Shown here: piece after piece, positions 46,871 through 57,900 of the stretch | Layout of the letters: each line of letters begins with the position of its first letter | How positions within the stretch are numbered: the stretch's first letter is position 1 | Source: Sympetrum striolatum | Taxonomy: Eukaryota > Arthropoda > Insecta > Odonata > Libellulidae | Direction: 5' to 3' | Assembly (NCBI GenBank): GCA_947579665.1 | Contig: OX388348.1 | Location: 7,254,001 to 7,318,000 of the forward strand | DNA length: 64,000 nucleotides | Position numbers and translations under genes: made by a program | Notes under the pieces: model-generated | The model's database searches: none | What the model saw: only the letters and a program-made list of their open reading frames with translations | What the model was told of the DNA's origin: nothing

Positions 46871-49014
46871 CACAGGGGGAGTCTAACGTCCGAAGAGTGA
46901 AACCAAAATAAACGCAACCCGCAGAGCACGGGTGAGAACTTTTCGCCGGCTCTCCTTTAACTACATGTATTTTTGGTGTTTTATTTTCCTCTCATACGGG
47001 ACTCCGGAGCTTGTCTATCCTATAACATGGACTCAGATAGTTTAAATGAACCTTTTAATTAACGATCATGTTCGATTTTTTTCTCAAGGTCCTCTTGATT
47101 CTTTTCATCATGGAAAATAAAACATTCCTGCAATGTAAACTTCTCGGATGCCGGTGTCGTCTGCTAGATCGATATAAAAAACGAATCATCTGTCAATCTT
47201 CTGCAAACTGTATTAAAACCTCGTTGATTATTATAATGTTAATTTTATACATATTATAATTCATTAATCCGTCTTAGTTTTTAATCGATCAAAACCAAGT
47301 ATGGCATAAAAATTCCTTAATAATCGTTTACTGCAATGAGATAAAGCTACTCTAAAATACATTATAATAGCTTATCAGGGTAATTAGAGACTGGTAAAGT
47401 TTTGGAAGAGGACCGTCAGGGAGAAATTCTATATCTCCCTTATACGTTGATATTATGATAAAAAATTTAACGCACATTAAAGATAAAGAATAGCGGTATA
47501 ATTATATGTTTAGAAACAATTTCTAGTACGAATGGTTTAGGAGATATTTACATCCGAATATGACCGTTTTTGGTCGTTTTTCGTCTGCTAGGACGCCATC
47601 TTTGATGTTTCCTCAGGTCTCCGCTAGGGCGATTGTGACTTATTTCAACTCTAATGAACTCCTAGGGAAAAAATTCCTTTTTCGGCAAAATTCGCTTTGT
47701 GTTATAAAAAAGATAGTCACCCTCTCGTTCGGTTTGCAAGCTATAGTTGGTTTGCAAGCTCATTGGGTTTCCAAGGTCGTTCAAGGTACTTATTAATTCT
47801 TATTAACATCACTTAATTTACTTATTTATCAATTCAGAATTATGATGAAAAAGTGTTTCATCGCGGATGGGTTGAGTTGGGTGTTCCAGGCTCCCTTTAT
47901 TATATGATCTTCATGAAAACAAAGTCATAATTTTTCTTAAAATACCTTGGAAACCTAATGAGCTTGCAAACCAACTATAGCTTGCAAACCGAACGAGAGG
48001 GTGACTATCTTTTTTATAACACAAAGCGAATAGGGCCAAAAAAAACAATTTTTTCCATTTAAATTCGTTCGTCGTAAAATACATCCGGAATCATCGAGAA
48101 ATGTGTGAGTTTGACGTTCGTACGATGTTTATGCGATTTGAAATGCGTTACGTATTCGCTGTTTCGGAGATGTGAAACTGGGCGTGTGCTGCGACATCTA
48201 GCGTCAGAACGCAATAACTAACGGTTTAAGAATGGTCTCTGGAGGCCATTTCTGCACCTCCGTCACTGAAAGTTAATTATCGCGGTAAATGTAGCACGTA
48301 GCCGTATGTTAGATATATGTAAATAAAGCGCAATATTGAACACATGTGCCAGTGAAGTTTCATCGAAAAAGGGTCAATTTTAGTACAAAAAAATAATAAA
48401 ACGCTGACGGTCCTCTTCCAAAACTTTACCTAGAGACTTTCCGCTTATGCAAATATTTGTTCTAATTCATAATTGGGGCTTAATGCAATAAAAGTTGTCA
48501 AAATGACGAATACGAGAACTTTAATACCATGCAAGACCTGCAGGTGCAGCCGAGAGCAAAATGAAATGTTCATTAAAACGCCGTGGATTAATACTGACGT
48601 TCGTTCTGCTTCATAGAGTTCAGATAATGAATGAAATAATAAAATTAAGGAAGATGCATAGATTCTAGTTCGGAACATTTTGTGGGGGCAGCTGTTCTGA
48701 TGCATAGCAATTGACCATGCTGCAAGCAGAAACAAGCCCCTGCTTATTTACCTATAAAACCTTTAGAAACGCGAAAATAACAAAATTGCTTCGTGTTACG
48801 CATTTCTCAAACTACATTTTGTGCTCCAAAACGTTCGACTTACTCAATCAAACCTTGATAACTCTGTATCAAAGCCGCAAAATCGCGAAAAAACAATGTA
48901 TTGGTATAGGGAGATACGAAAAGTGCAACCCAGCATGGCTAAATGCGCACTCTTCCCCTTTACCCCTAGCTTCACTTTCGGGTCCTAGAGGGAGATAGTA
49001 ATACTACCCCTGTG
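46871..49014. mobile_element. CACAGG-ended hAT-like element, copy 2, interrupted
   Basis: Matches 37975-39059 end to end except for the insert at 47393-48430. Ends CACAGGGGGA and CCCCTGTG. The flanking 8 bases (GTTAGATC, GGAGAAAG) do not match, so one border may have been altered after insertion. The conserved short frames of copy 1 recur (47068-47259 +, 48445-48735 -, 48711-48998 +). Confidence 0.8.
47393..48430. mobile_element. GGTAAAGTTTTGG fold-back transposon (1038 bp)
   Basis: Perfect 27-base inverted ends begin GGTAAAGTTTTGGAAGAGG. A perfect 8-bp duplication TAGAGACT lies at 47385-47392 and 48431-48438. The empty site is seen in the sister copy at about 38487. A second, internal inverted pair of ~85 bases (47692-47776 and 47948-48032, with GTGACTATCTTTTTTATAAC) faces across a 170-base centre. 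Right-half words (GGCCATTTCTGCACCTCCGTCACT) recur in 50118-51270. There is no transposase frame; the superfamily is unclear (8-bp duplication fits hAT or P, the end sequence fits neither well). Confidence 0.85.
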
Positions 49015-49028
49015 GGAGAAAGGGATGA

Positions 49029-49066
49029 CCATAGAGTAAGGATCGTAAGGATCCTTACTCTATGGG
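49029..49066. repeat. Perfect short palindrome
   Basis: CATAGAGTAAGGATC and its inverse GATCCTTACTCTATG are separated by GTAAG, directly after the CACAGG-ended element. Confidence 0.6.
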
Positions 49067-49189
49067 GATGACATCCAAAAGCAACCTGATAGCAACGCCA
49101 CCTATCCGTAGTTTCCGGAACTAATGCTTAAGTCTTAATGCCTTGTCTTAGCATAGTGTTCTGTGATAACTTGGAGATACGGATAACAT

Positions 49190-49680
49190 CGGAAAGCAAC
49201 CTCTGCTCACACAGAATAATATGTTCGTTTATGCTTAATTAAGTACTAATTTGTGTTACCCGACACAGTAACATAGCAATTTATATTAAAATAGTTCTCG
49301 TGTGCTATAAATATGTGTCATTTTCATAAGGAATGATGTATATACCATTATATATATTTCTTTTGTAACAAGTTGCTTAATACTAATTTCTTTGTTACTT
49401 ATAACCTTATGTATTCATATATATAGATAATTAGATATGTAGATCTATTAGATATGTATTGTATATGTAGCATTTAAAAAAGGGCTCTCGGCCTGTGAAA
49501 TAAACCATTATTATTTCAGAATTTGGAGAGAGGGTAAACATCGTATAGCAACCTCTGCTCTCTTTGAATAATATCTTCGTTTATGCTCAATAAATTGTTT
49601 ATTTGTGTTACCCGACATAATTACATAGCAATTTATATTAAAATAGTTCTCGTGTGCTATAAATATATGTAATTTTCATT
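49190..49680 (+). repeat. Direct repeat pair of ~145 bases
   Basis: 49190-49335 and 49537-49680 share AGCAACCTCTGCTC, TTCGTTTATGCT, TTTGTGTTACCCGACA and a long block ending GTTCTCGTGTGCTATAAATA. The offset is about 346 bases. Confidence 0.7.
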
Positions 49681-49712
49681 CTCTCTCTTACCCCCCCTTT
49701 CTCGCTTACCCC

Positions 49713-49877
49713 CCCTGAGTGAACAGGGGTGCTGGGTGGGTGTAATAATCGACTGATTTACCTGTTTCTTCCCAATTTCCTACTCGGTTACGGGCCTCCT
49801 TGAGTGAAAAGGGGTGCTGGGTGGGTGTAATAATAGACTGATTTACCTTTTTTTTCCCAATTAATGACTCGTTTACG
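49713..49877 (+). repeat. Tandem duplication, unit ~85 bases
   Basis: GGGGTGCTGGGTGGGTGTAA and TAATGACTG-type ends occur at 49725 and 49808. Both units run from CCTTGAGTGAA/CCTGAGTGAA through GACTGATTTACC to a TTTACGGG/TTACGGG end. Confidence 0.7.
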
Positions 49878-50004
49878 GGTATTTTTGACTAAAAATTTAA
49901 CGTAAAAATGAACAAATATCCATAATTATTGCGCATTACTGTTCCTTCAATTGCTAGAAACGGGCATATGTATATATCATACGATAAAAACTTATTTCTC
50001 TGTT

Positions 50005-51270
50005 AAAAGACCTTGGAAGCCAACTTAGCTTGCAAACCAACTATAGCTTGCGATCCGAACGTGAGGGTGACTATCTCTTTCTTAACACAAAGCAACATTT
50101 GCGACAAATACAGTGATGGTAAATTTCTAGAGGAGTCCAGTTTGGGTTTTATTTTTTTTCCTATTAGATTTAGCCAGTATTCGATGATATTTTCAGGGAA
50201 GATACTTCAAATATTGCGGCTTATTATAAAAATAAGAACGAGTAAGTACGTCGTGTAGTTACTGACATATCTCATTTATAGTGAGCGAGGTACAGGAATG
50301 GCCTCCGGAGACCATGTTAAACTTGCTAGTTATGGCGTTTTGCCGCCAGATGTAGCGCTTAGCAACGAGTTTCAAGTCTCGGAAAGAACCTAAATATGCG
50401 AAATTTGGATGAGCGTACGGGCGGTGAGATTGAGTAGGTGTGTTGTTTGTGAAGGTAAAAAATTGTGAAATAGAGGTAATAATGACCTGGTAATATGAAA
50501 AACAGCTAAAAATATGCTGAATATGAGATAAAATTTAGAGTGAATATGCAGATTTACAACAGTATCTCAGTAAGGAACGTTTTACGCATAAATGAAATAC
50601 GTATATCTGTGGAAAGACCTTGGAAACCTATTTAGCTTGCGATCCGAACGTGAGGGTGACTTTCTTTTTCTTAAGAAAAAGCAACATTAACGCCAAAAAC
50701 AATGTCTTCCGTTAAAAACTGAAATTAGTTAATTTTTGGGTTAAATCATCGTTTTTACAATTAATTTTAGATAACTTCGGGGTTAAGTGGATTATTTATC
50801 CCTTTTATTTAACCCATCCACTTCAACCACAACGTTTGTTTACGTGCATACTGTTAATGATTAACATAATCCCTGATTATTTACTCTATTTTCCGGATAA
50901 TATACTTCATTTTTTGGCTTTATTTCATCTTTTCAGGTCATTATTTCATCAGTTTATTCAAAAGTTAGCGCCCGTATGAGAGCTAATTTTCGTGATTTTT
51001 TCTATTTCCAAGAAGTGAAACTCGTCGATCACCGCTACATCTGGCGTCCAAACGCTATAACTAACATTTCAAACATGGCCTACGGAGGCCATTCCGGTAC
51101 CTCGGTCACTATAAACGATATATCTCAGTAATTACACGAGGTACTTTCTTGTTCTTATTTGCGTAATAAGCCGCAATATTTCAAGTGTCTTCCCTGAAAA
51201 AATCATCGAAATAGGGCTATTTTTAATAAAAAAATGTTTTTTCCAAACAGTCCTCATCGACAAATTTCCC
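50005..51270. mobile_element. Relative of the GGTAAA fold-back family, nested
   Basis: 50118-51270 has long imperfect inverted arms of about 290 bases: 50118-50400 (GGTAAATTTCTAGAGGAGTCC ... TGGCCTCCGGAGACCATG) returns inverted at 50990-51270. The first 105 bases (50005-50117, CTTGGAAGCCAACTTAGCTT ... GTGAGGGTGACTATCTC) repeat as 50615-50700 inside the element and match the internal arm of 47393-48430. They look like a piece of an older copy into which this one inserted. No target duplication was found. Confidence 0.65.
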
Positions 51271-51352
51271 CGAGATTTCTTTGAGAATGTGTTTTAGAAT
51301 GTAAATATGTGTAACTAAATTCAATTGGGCATATTTTTGCCGATTTAGTACA

Positions 51353-51477
51353 GTAGTAGTATTGTTAAAAATGCTTCGACAGCTTAGGTCATTTCGCACA
51401 TTGGCTCCCACCGGGAATCGAACCCGGGACTGCTTTCACCAAAGGCAAACGCGCTGTGACTATCCGGGAGCCTCCCG
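51353..51477 (-). repeat. Complete tRNA-derived SINE, copy 3 (125 bp)
   Basis: Flanked by a perfect 9-bp duplication TTTAGTACA (51344-51352, 51478-51486). On the - strand it starts CGGGAGGCTCCCGGATAGTC, has the A box (ATAGTCACAGCGC), the B box (GGTTCGATTCC) and the shared block AATGTGCGAAATGACCTAAG with CTGTCGAAGCA, and ends in a short (ACT)n tail. It defines the full length of the family seen at 6969 and 7733. Confidence 0.85.
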
Positions 51478-51486
51478 TTTAGTACA

Positions 51487-51990
51487 CTTCTTTGCTCTCA
51501 GCATGTAGTTAATATCTCTGAACTACTTTTTTATTTCATCTCCATAGCAAATTAGATGAAATATGTGTCTATCGCGCCATTTTTTTTCAGTTTTTATCCT
51601 TTACCTCTGTCTTAATTTACGAGATTACTATTACCACAAACATTGAGTCAAGAACATCCCCTGAAAAAAACTTATCTCTTTTCCTATCATGGGATAATTT
51701 CTTTGTTATACTATTGTTTTCAGCCCTTAGCTACAGAGTCAATGATGGAAAGATAATATTACGTTTGCTAATGTGATAAAGCACATGAATGGAGTGACGT
51801 GACAATGAATGGGGAAGTTAGATCACTTCTGTGGAAGTGCCAAATTTTATAACTAACAACGGCAAATGTTGAGATATCTCAAAGAATGTGCAAAATTATT
51901 TTCTACTGCAATCTTCTCACACATTAAAAGTTTCTTGAAAATTTCAACTGAACTTTCATATAATCACTATCTCTATCTTGTTGTGATGAG
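51487..51990. other. No gene recognised
   Basis: AT-rich spacer between the SINE and the RTE 5' region. Confidence 0.4.
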
Positions 51991-53720
51991 GGAGCTTGTT
52001 TGCCTAAGTAAACCCGAGAGCTATGCCAGTGGGAGCGCAAGAACCTGGCAGAGCCACCCAAGCCAGACAGGTCAAAGGAGATAAGCAAGAGAGATACACT
52101 GGTCCTCTAGGTTGGGGATTGAGCATTGGGCTAATGACCCTATATCAGAAAAAAATTACTTGTTACGAAACTCAAGGATAATGAAAGCCTGATGGATTGT
52201 TGTGATAAACAACCCATGCAAAGGGAATAAGGTAAACGGAAATCGGATATAGAGATAGTGACATGGAATGTTCAAACCTTGAATACACCAGGTGCTCTAT
52301 AAGGCCTTATTGAAGAGATGGAAAAATATAATGTAGGAATAGCAGCTATTCAAGAAGTTAAGTGGAAAGGAGAGGGAATCCCAAGCAGTGGCAAATATAC
52401 AATTTTGTATAGTGGAGAGAAAAGTGTAGAGTTAAGTAAAAAGTGATCAACAATGTTTCTCGATATAAGACAGCAGCACTAAATTTCAATCTTACAAATG
52501 AAAGAATGTGTACCTGGATGAAGGCCCATCTCTTCAATGTTACTTTTGTATGCGTATATGTGCCAACAGAGGATGCAGAGGAGGAGGAGAAGGAAATATT
52601 CTATGGAAAGTTAGAAAATGAAATGGTTCAAATACCAAGACAAGATGTAAAATTAGTCTTAGGAGAATTCAATGCAAAGGTTGGTAAAGAAGATGCATAT
52701 AGAAAAACAATTGGAAAGGAAAGTCTTAATGGCATAAACAATGATAATGGGCAGAGAATGATTGATTTTGTCATGGGAAATTTGATGTTGGTAATGAGTA
52801 CATGGTTCCAGCAAAAAAACATAAGAAAGGCAACTTGATGCTCACCAGATGGAGTTACTTTTAACCAAATTTACCATGTCATCATCAATAGGAGACATGC
52901 ATCTGACATACTTAAGGTAGACAGCTGCAGAGGAGCTGACTGTGACTCCGGCCATTACATGGTTTGAGTGAAATACAGACAGTGTATAGCAACTAACAAA
53001 TCCACTGGGAAGGAGAAAGCACCTAGGAGATATAATGCCTCAAAACTCAACGAAAAGGCCCAACAATGTGAAGCTGAGTTGGGAGAGAAATTAGAAATTC
53101 AACAAGTGAACTGGAAGAGAGAAAGTATAGAAGGAAAGTGGAATACAATAAAGAATATATTATGAGAAACAGGTGATGAAATCCTTGGGGTTAAAGGGAA
53201 AAAAGAAATGGATGGTTTGATGAAGAATGTATAGAAATAATTAAGAACAGAAACAAGACAAGGAGAAAAATGATTAACAGGAGAATAAGAACAAATGAGC
53301 AATCCAGACAGAAGAGAAAGGAGGTGGATAAGCTATGCAGAGGAAACAAGAGAGCTTGGGAAGGAGAATGGATTACGGAACTGGAAGAGCAACACAACAG
53401 CCAGGAAGTGAAGAAGTTCTATACCAAAATACAAGATACAAGGAAAGGATTCCAACCATAGGTAATATTTTGCAGAGATAAAGAAGGAATATGATTGGTG
53501 AGAAAGAAAAAATCCTAGGAGGGTGGGCTGAATATTTTAGTGAGCTCTTGAATGTCACTGGAGATGGACTAGTACCAGAGACAGCTGAAGGGGATTGTGG
53601 ACAACTCATACTGGTGATACATTCCATGCAGCACAATAGAAGATCACCATCTCTAACTATGAGTGAAAATTCAAGCAGAAATATTTGCTGCAACTGCCTC
53701 AAACGATGTCCTACTTTTCA
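51991..53720 (+). mobile_element. RTE-type LINE with 5' UTR and endonuclease domain, degenerate
   Basis: 51991-52235 is a 5' UTR shared with 57870-58130 (GAGAGCTATGC, GCCACCCAAGCCAGACAGG, ACTGGTCCTC, GGTTGGGG). 52243 onward encodes the APE-type endonuclease: IEIVTWNVQTLNTPGA, stop, IAAIQEVKWKGEG, then 52443-52838 with FVCVYVPTED, VLGEFNAKVGKED, and after a stop SPDGVTFNQIY and GADCDSGHYMV (the SDH motif mutated to DSGH). 52968-53460 gives the linker (NGWFDEECIEII-like, NEQSRQKRKEVDK). The reverse transcriptase is missing. At least five stops or frame breaks. Confidence 0.85.
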
Positions 53721-53754
53721 CATATATTCCTTATGTGAGAAATTGTAATGTGCT

Positions 53755-54125
53755 CTGGCATCGAACCCAGGAACAGTACGGTCTTATCTAAATTTTTTCT
53801 TAAACCGATTCTTAATATACCTACATCTTATAACAAAGAAAGAACTACCTAACATTTCGATAAGTGCATCAAAAAAATGATGAAAAACTACCTTAATGTA
53901 TTTTAAATGGCAGATACTTGCATCGTCCTAGCATTGAACCCAGGATATTTTCTGTGAAAGTCATTAATTTTTTCGATAGATCATGACCATATCTACAGGC
54001 TTCTTGAGATTTGATTCTCTACCTATCCGGGAAGTATTTTTTAAAAATTCCTGAAAATCAAAGCAATGCTTTTAAATGGGAAATATTGGGACTTTGGGGC
54101 CCTCTGGAATCAAACCCATGATACT
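53755..54125. repeat. Three dispersed monomers of the ~166-bp satellite family
   Basis: Cores GCATCGAACCCAGGA (53759), GCATTGAACCCAGGA (53932) and GGAATCAAACCCATGA (54107) are spaced about 173 bases. CCGGGAAG and AATGTATTTTAAATGG words match the array at 8490-10350. GTCTATATATAATAGATAT at 54289 also follows the lone monomer at 32800. Confidence 0.65.
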
Positions 54126-54686
54126 GAGGTTCAAAATCGCAATTTTTCTGGCGGTTATACGTTATTGGCAAATATGTTGTAAAAATTTCAAGTCAACGAC
54201 ACTTGTGGTTTAGCCTGTGAATTAGTATCCTATCTATATCTATGAATGAATATGGAGAAGGAATTACATATAATAGATATTTAGAGAAACGTCTATATAT
54301 AATAGATATAGACTAGTATCTTAGTGGTATGACATGAAGATTACATTGTGGAGTGATATTTTGGGGGCCTGCTACATGTTTTTACTTTACCAGGATATGA
54401 AGTTACTATAATTTCTATTCTTATAGACTTTGTTAACTTATTGTGTATAAGATAAAAAGGTAGAATACTTTTATATAGTTTGTGGACTAAAAATGTTTTT
54501 GAGAAATATAGAATCATGATTGCTGACACTCATATTTGCATTTAAGTCACCAGTGATTATCATGCATTCATGCCTTAAATTAGACACTCTTCATCAAAAT
54601 AGAGTGAATATTTACTTTTTGTCTTAGGTATAAGGAAATTTTTCTCAGATAAATTACTTAAATTTTGAGACAATGTGATGTGATAC

Positions 54687-54905
54687 CTTAATAACTGCAA
54701 GAGCAACAGAAAGACCGCCGATGGTGACAGTTGCAGAGTCAACAACCTTCCGAATCTTCCGGAAGCAACCGGAGTGGAAGACCTCATGACCCCATAGGAA
54801 AGAGCACAACTCAGTGGAGTGGATTTCGCAGCAAGAGGGAGGCAGTTGAGTCATCAACGGGTGGCTCAGCCACTCTCCTGGACTGAACACTCCGCAACAC
54901 TGGAG
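54687..54905 (-). CDS. Tetraspanin exon C (large loop CCG/PSCC, TM4)
   Basis: Acceptor CTTTTCTCAG, then CTC CAG TGT TGC GGA; donor ATTAAG|GTATCA. The phase-0 start makes the junction MQQK|LQCCGV, the usual position just before CCG. Six cysteines can form three loop disulfides. Confidence 0.85.
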
Positions 54906-57900
54906 CTGAGAAAAGGAAATTGATTGGAGCACTAATCAAAATAAAGCTCCATTGATTTTGCTTTCATGTGAGCAATCTTTGTATCAAATAAATGTAATAA
55001 TAGTGTTAGAATAGTAAAAGAAGCATCCTGGAAAAGTGAAGAGGAACTAAAATGAATCATTGAATTAAATACACAGCAAGAAATAACTAGGCCACTTATG
55101 AATAATCAGACCACCTTTGAGTAGCTGATTGCTTTTATTCAATTAACTTTATAGTGTAGGCACAAAGCAAAGCAATTAACCATGATAATAAACCTGCTAA
55201 AATGTGGATCAATTGTCATTTTGCTGTACTAATTTCTCACAAAAAACACTGATAACATGCTCAGAGAACCTGAATCTTACAGAAGACTATTTATCATTTT
55301 AATAAAATCAGTGCTATGAAAGAGAAGAGAGCAATACTGTCTTCTCCTGTTTTCTCCTTTATTTTCTATCCACCTATACAACAACACTAGATAACAGTAT
55401 AATTTTAACGTAGGCATTTATTTCAAGAAGTAGACCACAGTGGATGCCCTCGAAGGTCGCTTTTTCCCTGAAGGCTACAGTTTCCCCACCTCTGCTTAGT
55501 TCAGGCCGTTTATACCCACATAAAATTGAAAATATAGAAAATAATACTAAAAAAAACACCAAAAATAAAAACACAACACACTTGTACTAATTCCACAAAA
55601 TTTAATGTAACAGTTAACCGGTTTCGGTGTCACAGCACCATCCTCATTGTTACGTTAAATTTTATGGAATTAGTACAAGTTTGTTGTGTTTTTTTTGGTG
55701 TTTTTGAAAAATGAAGTTCCACCAAGTAACACTCGAATTGATTTCTTTAAAATAATACTAATGCTGAATGTACTCTAAGCAAGAATATTCAAATAATATG
55801 CACTGATAAAATGGAAGACATAAACAGTGTGGATATGAGTGACCATGATGACAGAAATTAAGGAAAGATTGGCACAACGTTGGAGGTTGCAGAGAAAGGA
55901 CTGAGAGAGATGAGAAAGGGAATCGAGAATAAGTTGAAAAGAACTGGGGGATATCTGGTTGATTTGCGTAGAGAAGCTTGCATAGATTAAAATGTATGAA
56001 TATTCATATTACAATTGATAGATGCAGTTCTGATATTCATAACAATTATTTCAAATATGTTCATAAATTACAATTTTATTGTAAAAAAATTGAGCTAACA
56101 CTGACCGGGCTAGCAGAAGCATCCCAAACACACTGATTTAGCAGCTGTGGTGGTGGAATGGTTAGTGTATTTGTACTCTAATCCCAAGGTCCCAAGTTTG
56201 AGTCCGGGTTAGGGTTAACTCTGAATTCTGGTATGGTAATGGTTATTAGGGCGGTCCTTACTTTTGATAGTTTGAAATTCTTTTGGGACACACCCTTAAG
56301 TTGTATCATTTGGTTAGAAAATAGATTGTTTAAAATATTATTTAAATCAAATAACGGAAAGACAAGCCGCATTGCACTTAAAAGTTTATATTTTTCAACA
56401 TTTTTTCGGTCATCACTGGTGATTAGGGAGTCTCCCCATTTTAGTATTGGTTTGATTTTTTAAACAATACATAATTAGACATTAACAGTGATTTTCATTG
56501 AATATTAATTAGATCTACACAGTAGTTTTCAAAATTCAGCCCAAATAAAGAGCGCGGTCGTACAAGTGGTGCCGTGCACTTGGCGCCTCTGCTTGAATTA
56601 ATGAATTTTCACAGCCAGATTTTTTATCTTGGAACGAAAGGTTGTTTTCATTGATGTGGAGAGTTATGGATCATTGCACTTACTGTAAATTGATGCTTGC
56701 AGCACATTTATTTTAATGCCACAATTCACAAATTGTGAGAGAAAAATATATTTTGCGTTAATTGTATGAGGGAGAAGCAGAATCTAAAACAATTGTACCC
56801 ATACACATGGAAAGTGAAACCACAATATGAAGAATGGTTTCCAAATTTCTGATAGATTTAATTTTTCAGGAATCAGGAACAGGAGAACTATTTCCTGAGC
56901 TTTCTTGAGAATTCTGTATATGCCTCAGAGGTAGACATTAAATAACAAATAAGCCATGGAGCCACTACCAGAGTTTCATGCTGTATCATTCATACTGTGT
57001 CATTCATAAAAATTTAAAAAAACATAAGAAAATGAAATCTTATCTTTAGTTAAGTTCTAACTAACCTCCAGTTTACCAGTCAGTTAGGTAATTTTTGAAA
57101 ATGCGGAAAATACCAAGTATTTTTATGGTGTTCCACCATGTTAGGCTAAATCATGTTAATTGTATTCCATATTTCTTAAGCATGTTTTATTATAATTCAC
57201 GAGAGTTCTCATAATTTTATAGAAAACCTTAAATTTTAATGGTAAAAACAGCTATCAGTGAAAACATGTTCCCATCACTTTGCCAAATGTTAGGTGTATG
57301 GAAATGCTTTATGGAATCTTCAACAATTGAATTATTAATGTTCATTCCTTAATTTCACTTTGCACCTTTAATTCACTGTAACTTAATATTTTTTTACTCA
57401 TTCCTTTACAACGTGGAAAAACTTAGCTATAAATATTCAGCCTGAGTTTTCCCTCAAGAAAACAGTAATTTGCAACTCTCACCTACCTGATTCATTTAAC
57501 AATTGGAGCCCTTTTAAGATATGTGATATAAAAGCAAGTGGAAAGTAAAATTACATTAGGTTATTGCCAATTATTTAATGGATTTTCCTATCCATAACTG
57601 TCTAAAAGAGCGCCAACAGCCTGAAAGATATATTATGAATAGTTTACTATCCTGAGCACAATAGTGTTATAAGAGCAAAATTTCCTGAAAAGATTTTCTG
57701 GAGATTCAGAAAAATCCTGAGGAGGGACAGTTTCCATTCGTTCTCAAAAATATGTTCCTAAGTCTCATGTGATAAGAACTGTTATTCACATTAAATACAT
57801 TATGCTTTTTATACTTGACCCTCTTATCAATCTATATTATGTTATCAATTTATCGTAGTGGAGAGGTTTGTGTTCCGCAGGGACCCGGAGAGCTATGCTG

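Larger units (their letters stand above)
54906..57844. other. Tetraspanin intron region with scattered repeats
   Basis: 55550-55713 is an inverted repeat with ~65-base arms around AACCGGTTTCGGTGTCACAG. 56145-56215 is a tRNA-like SINE head. 56249-56400 is the repeat shared with 26588. The rest (56460-57840) shows nothing I can name. Confidence 0.45.

Noticed and set aside
55374..55574. Coding exon of the tetraspanin gene
   Set aside because: The frame has no tetraspanin motif and lies inside the intron before exon C, without splice sites in phase.
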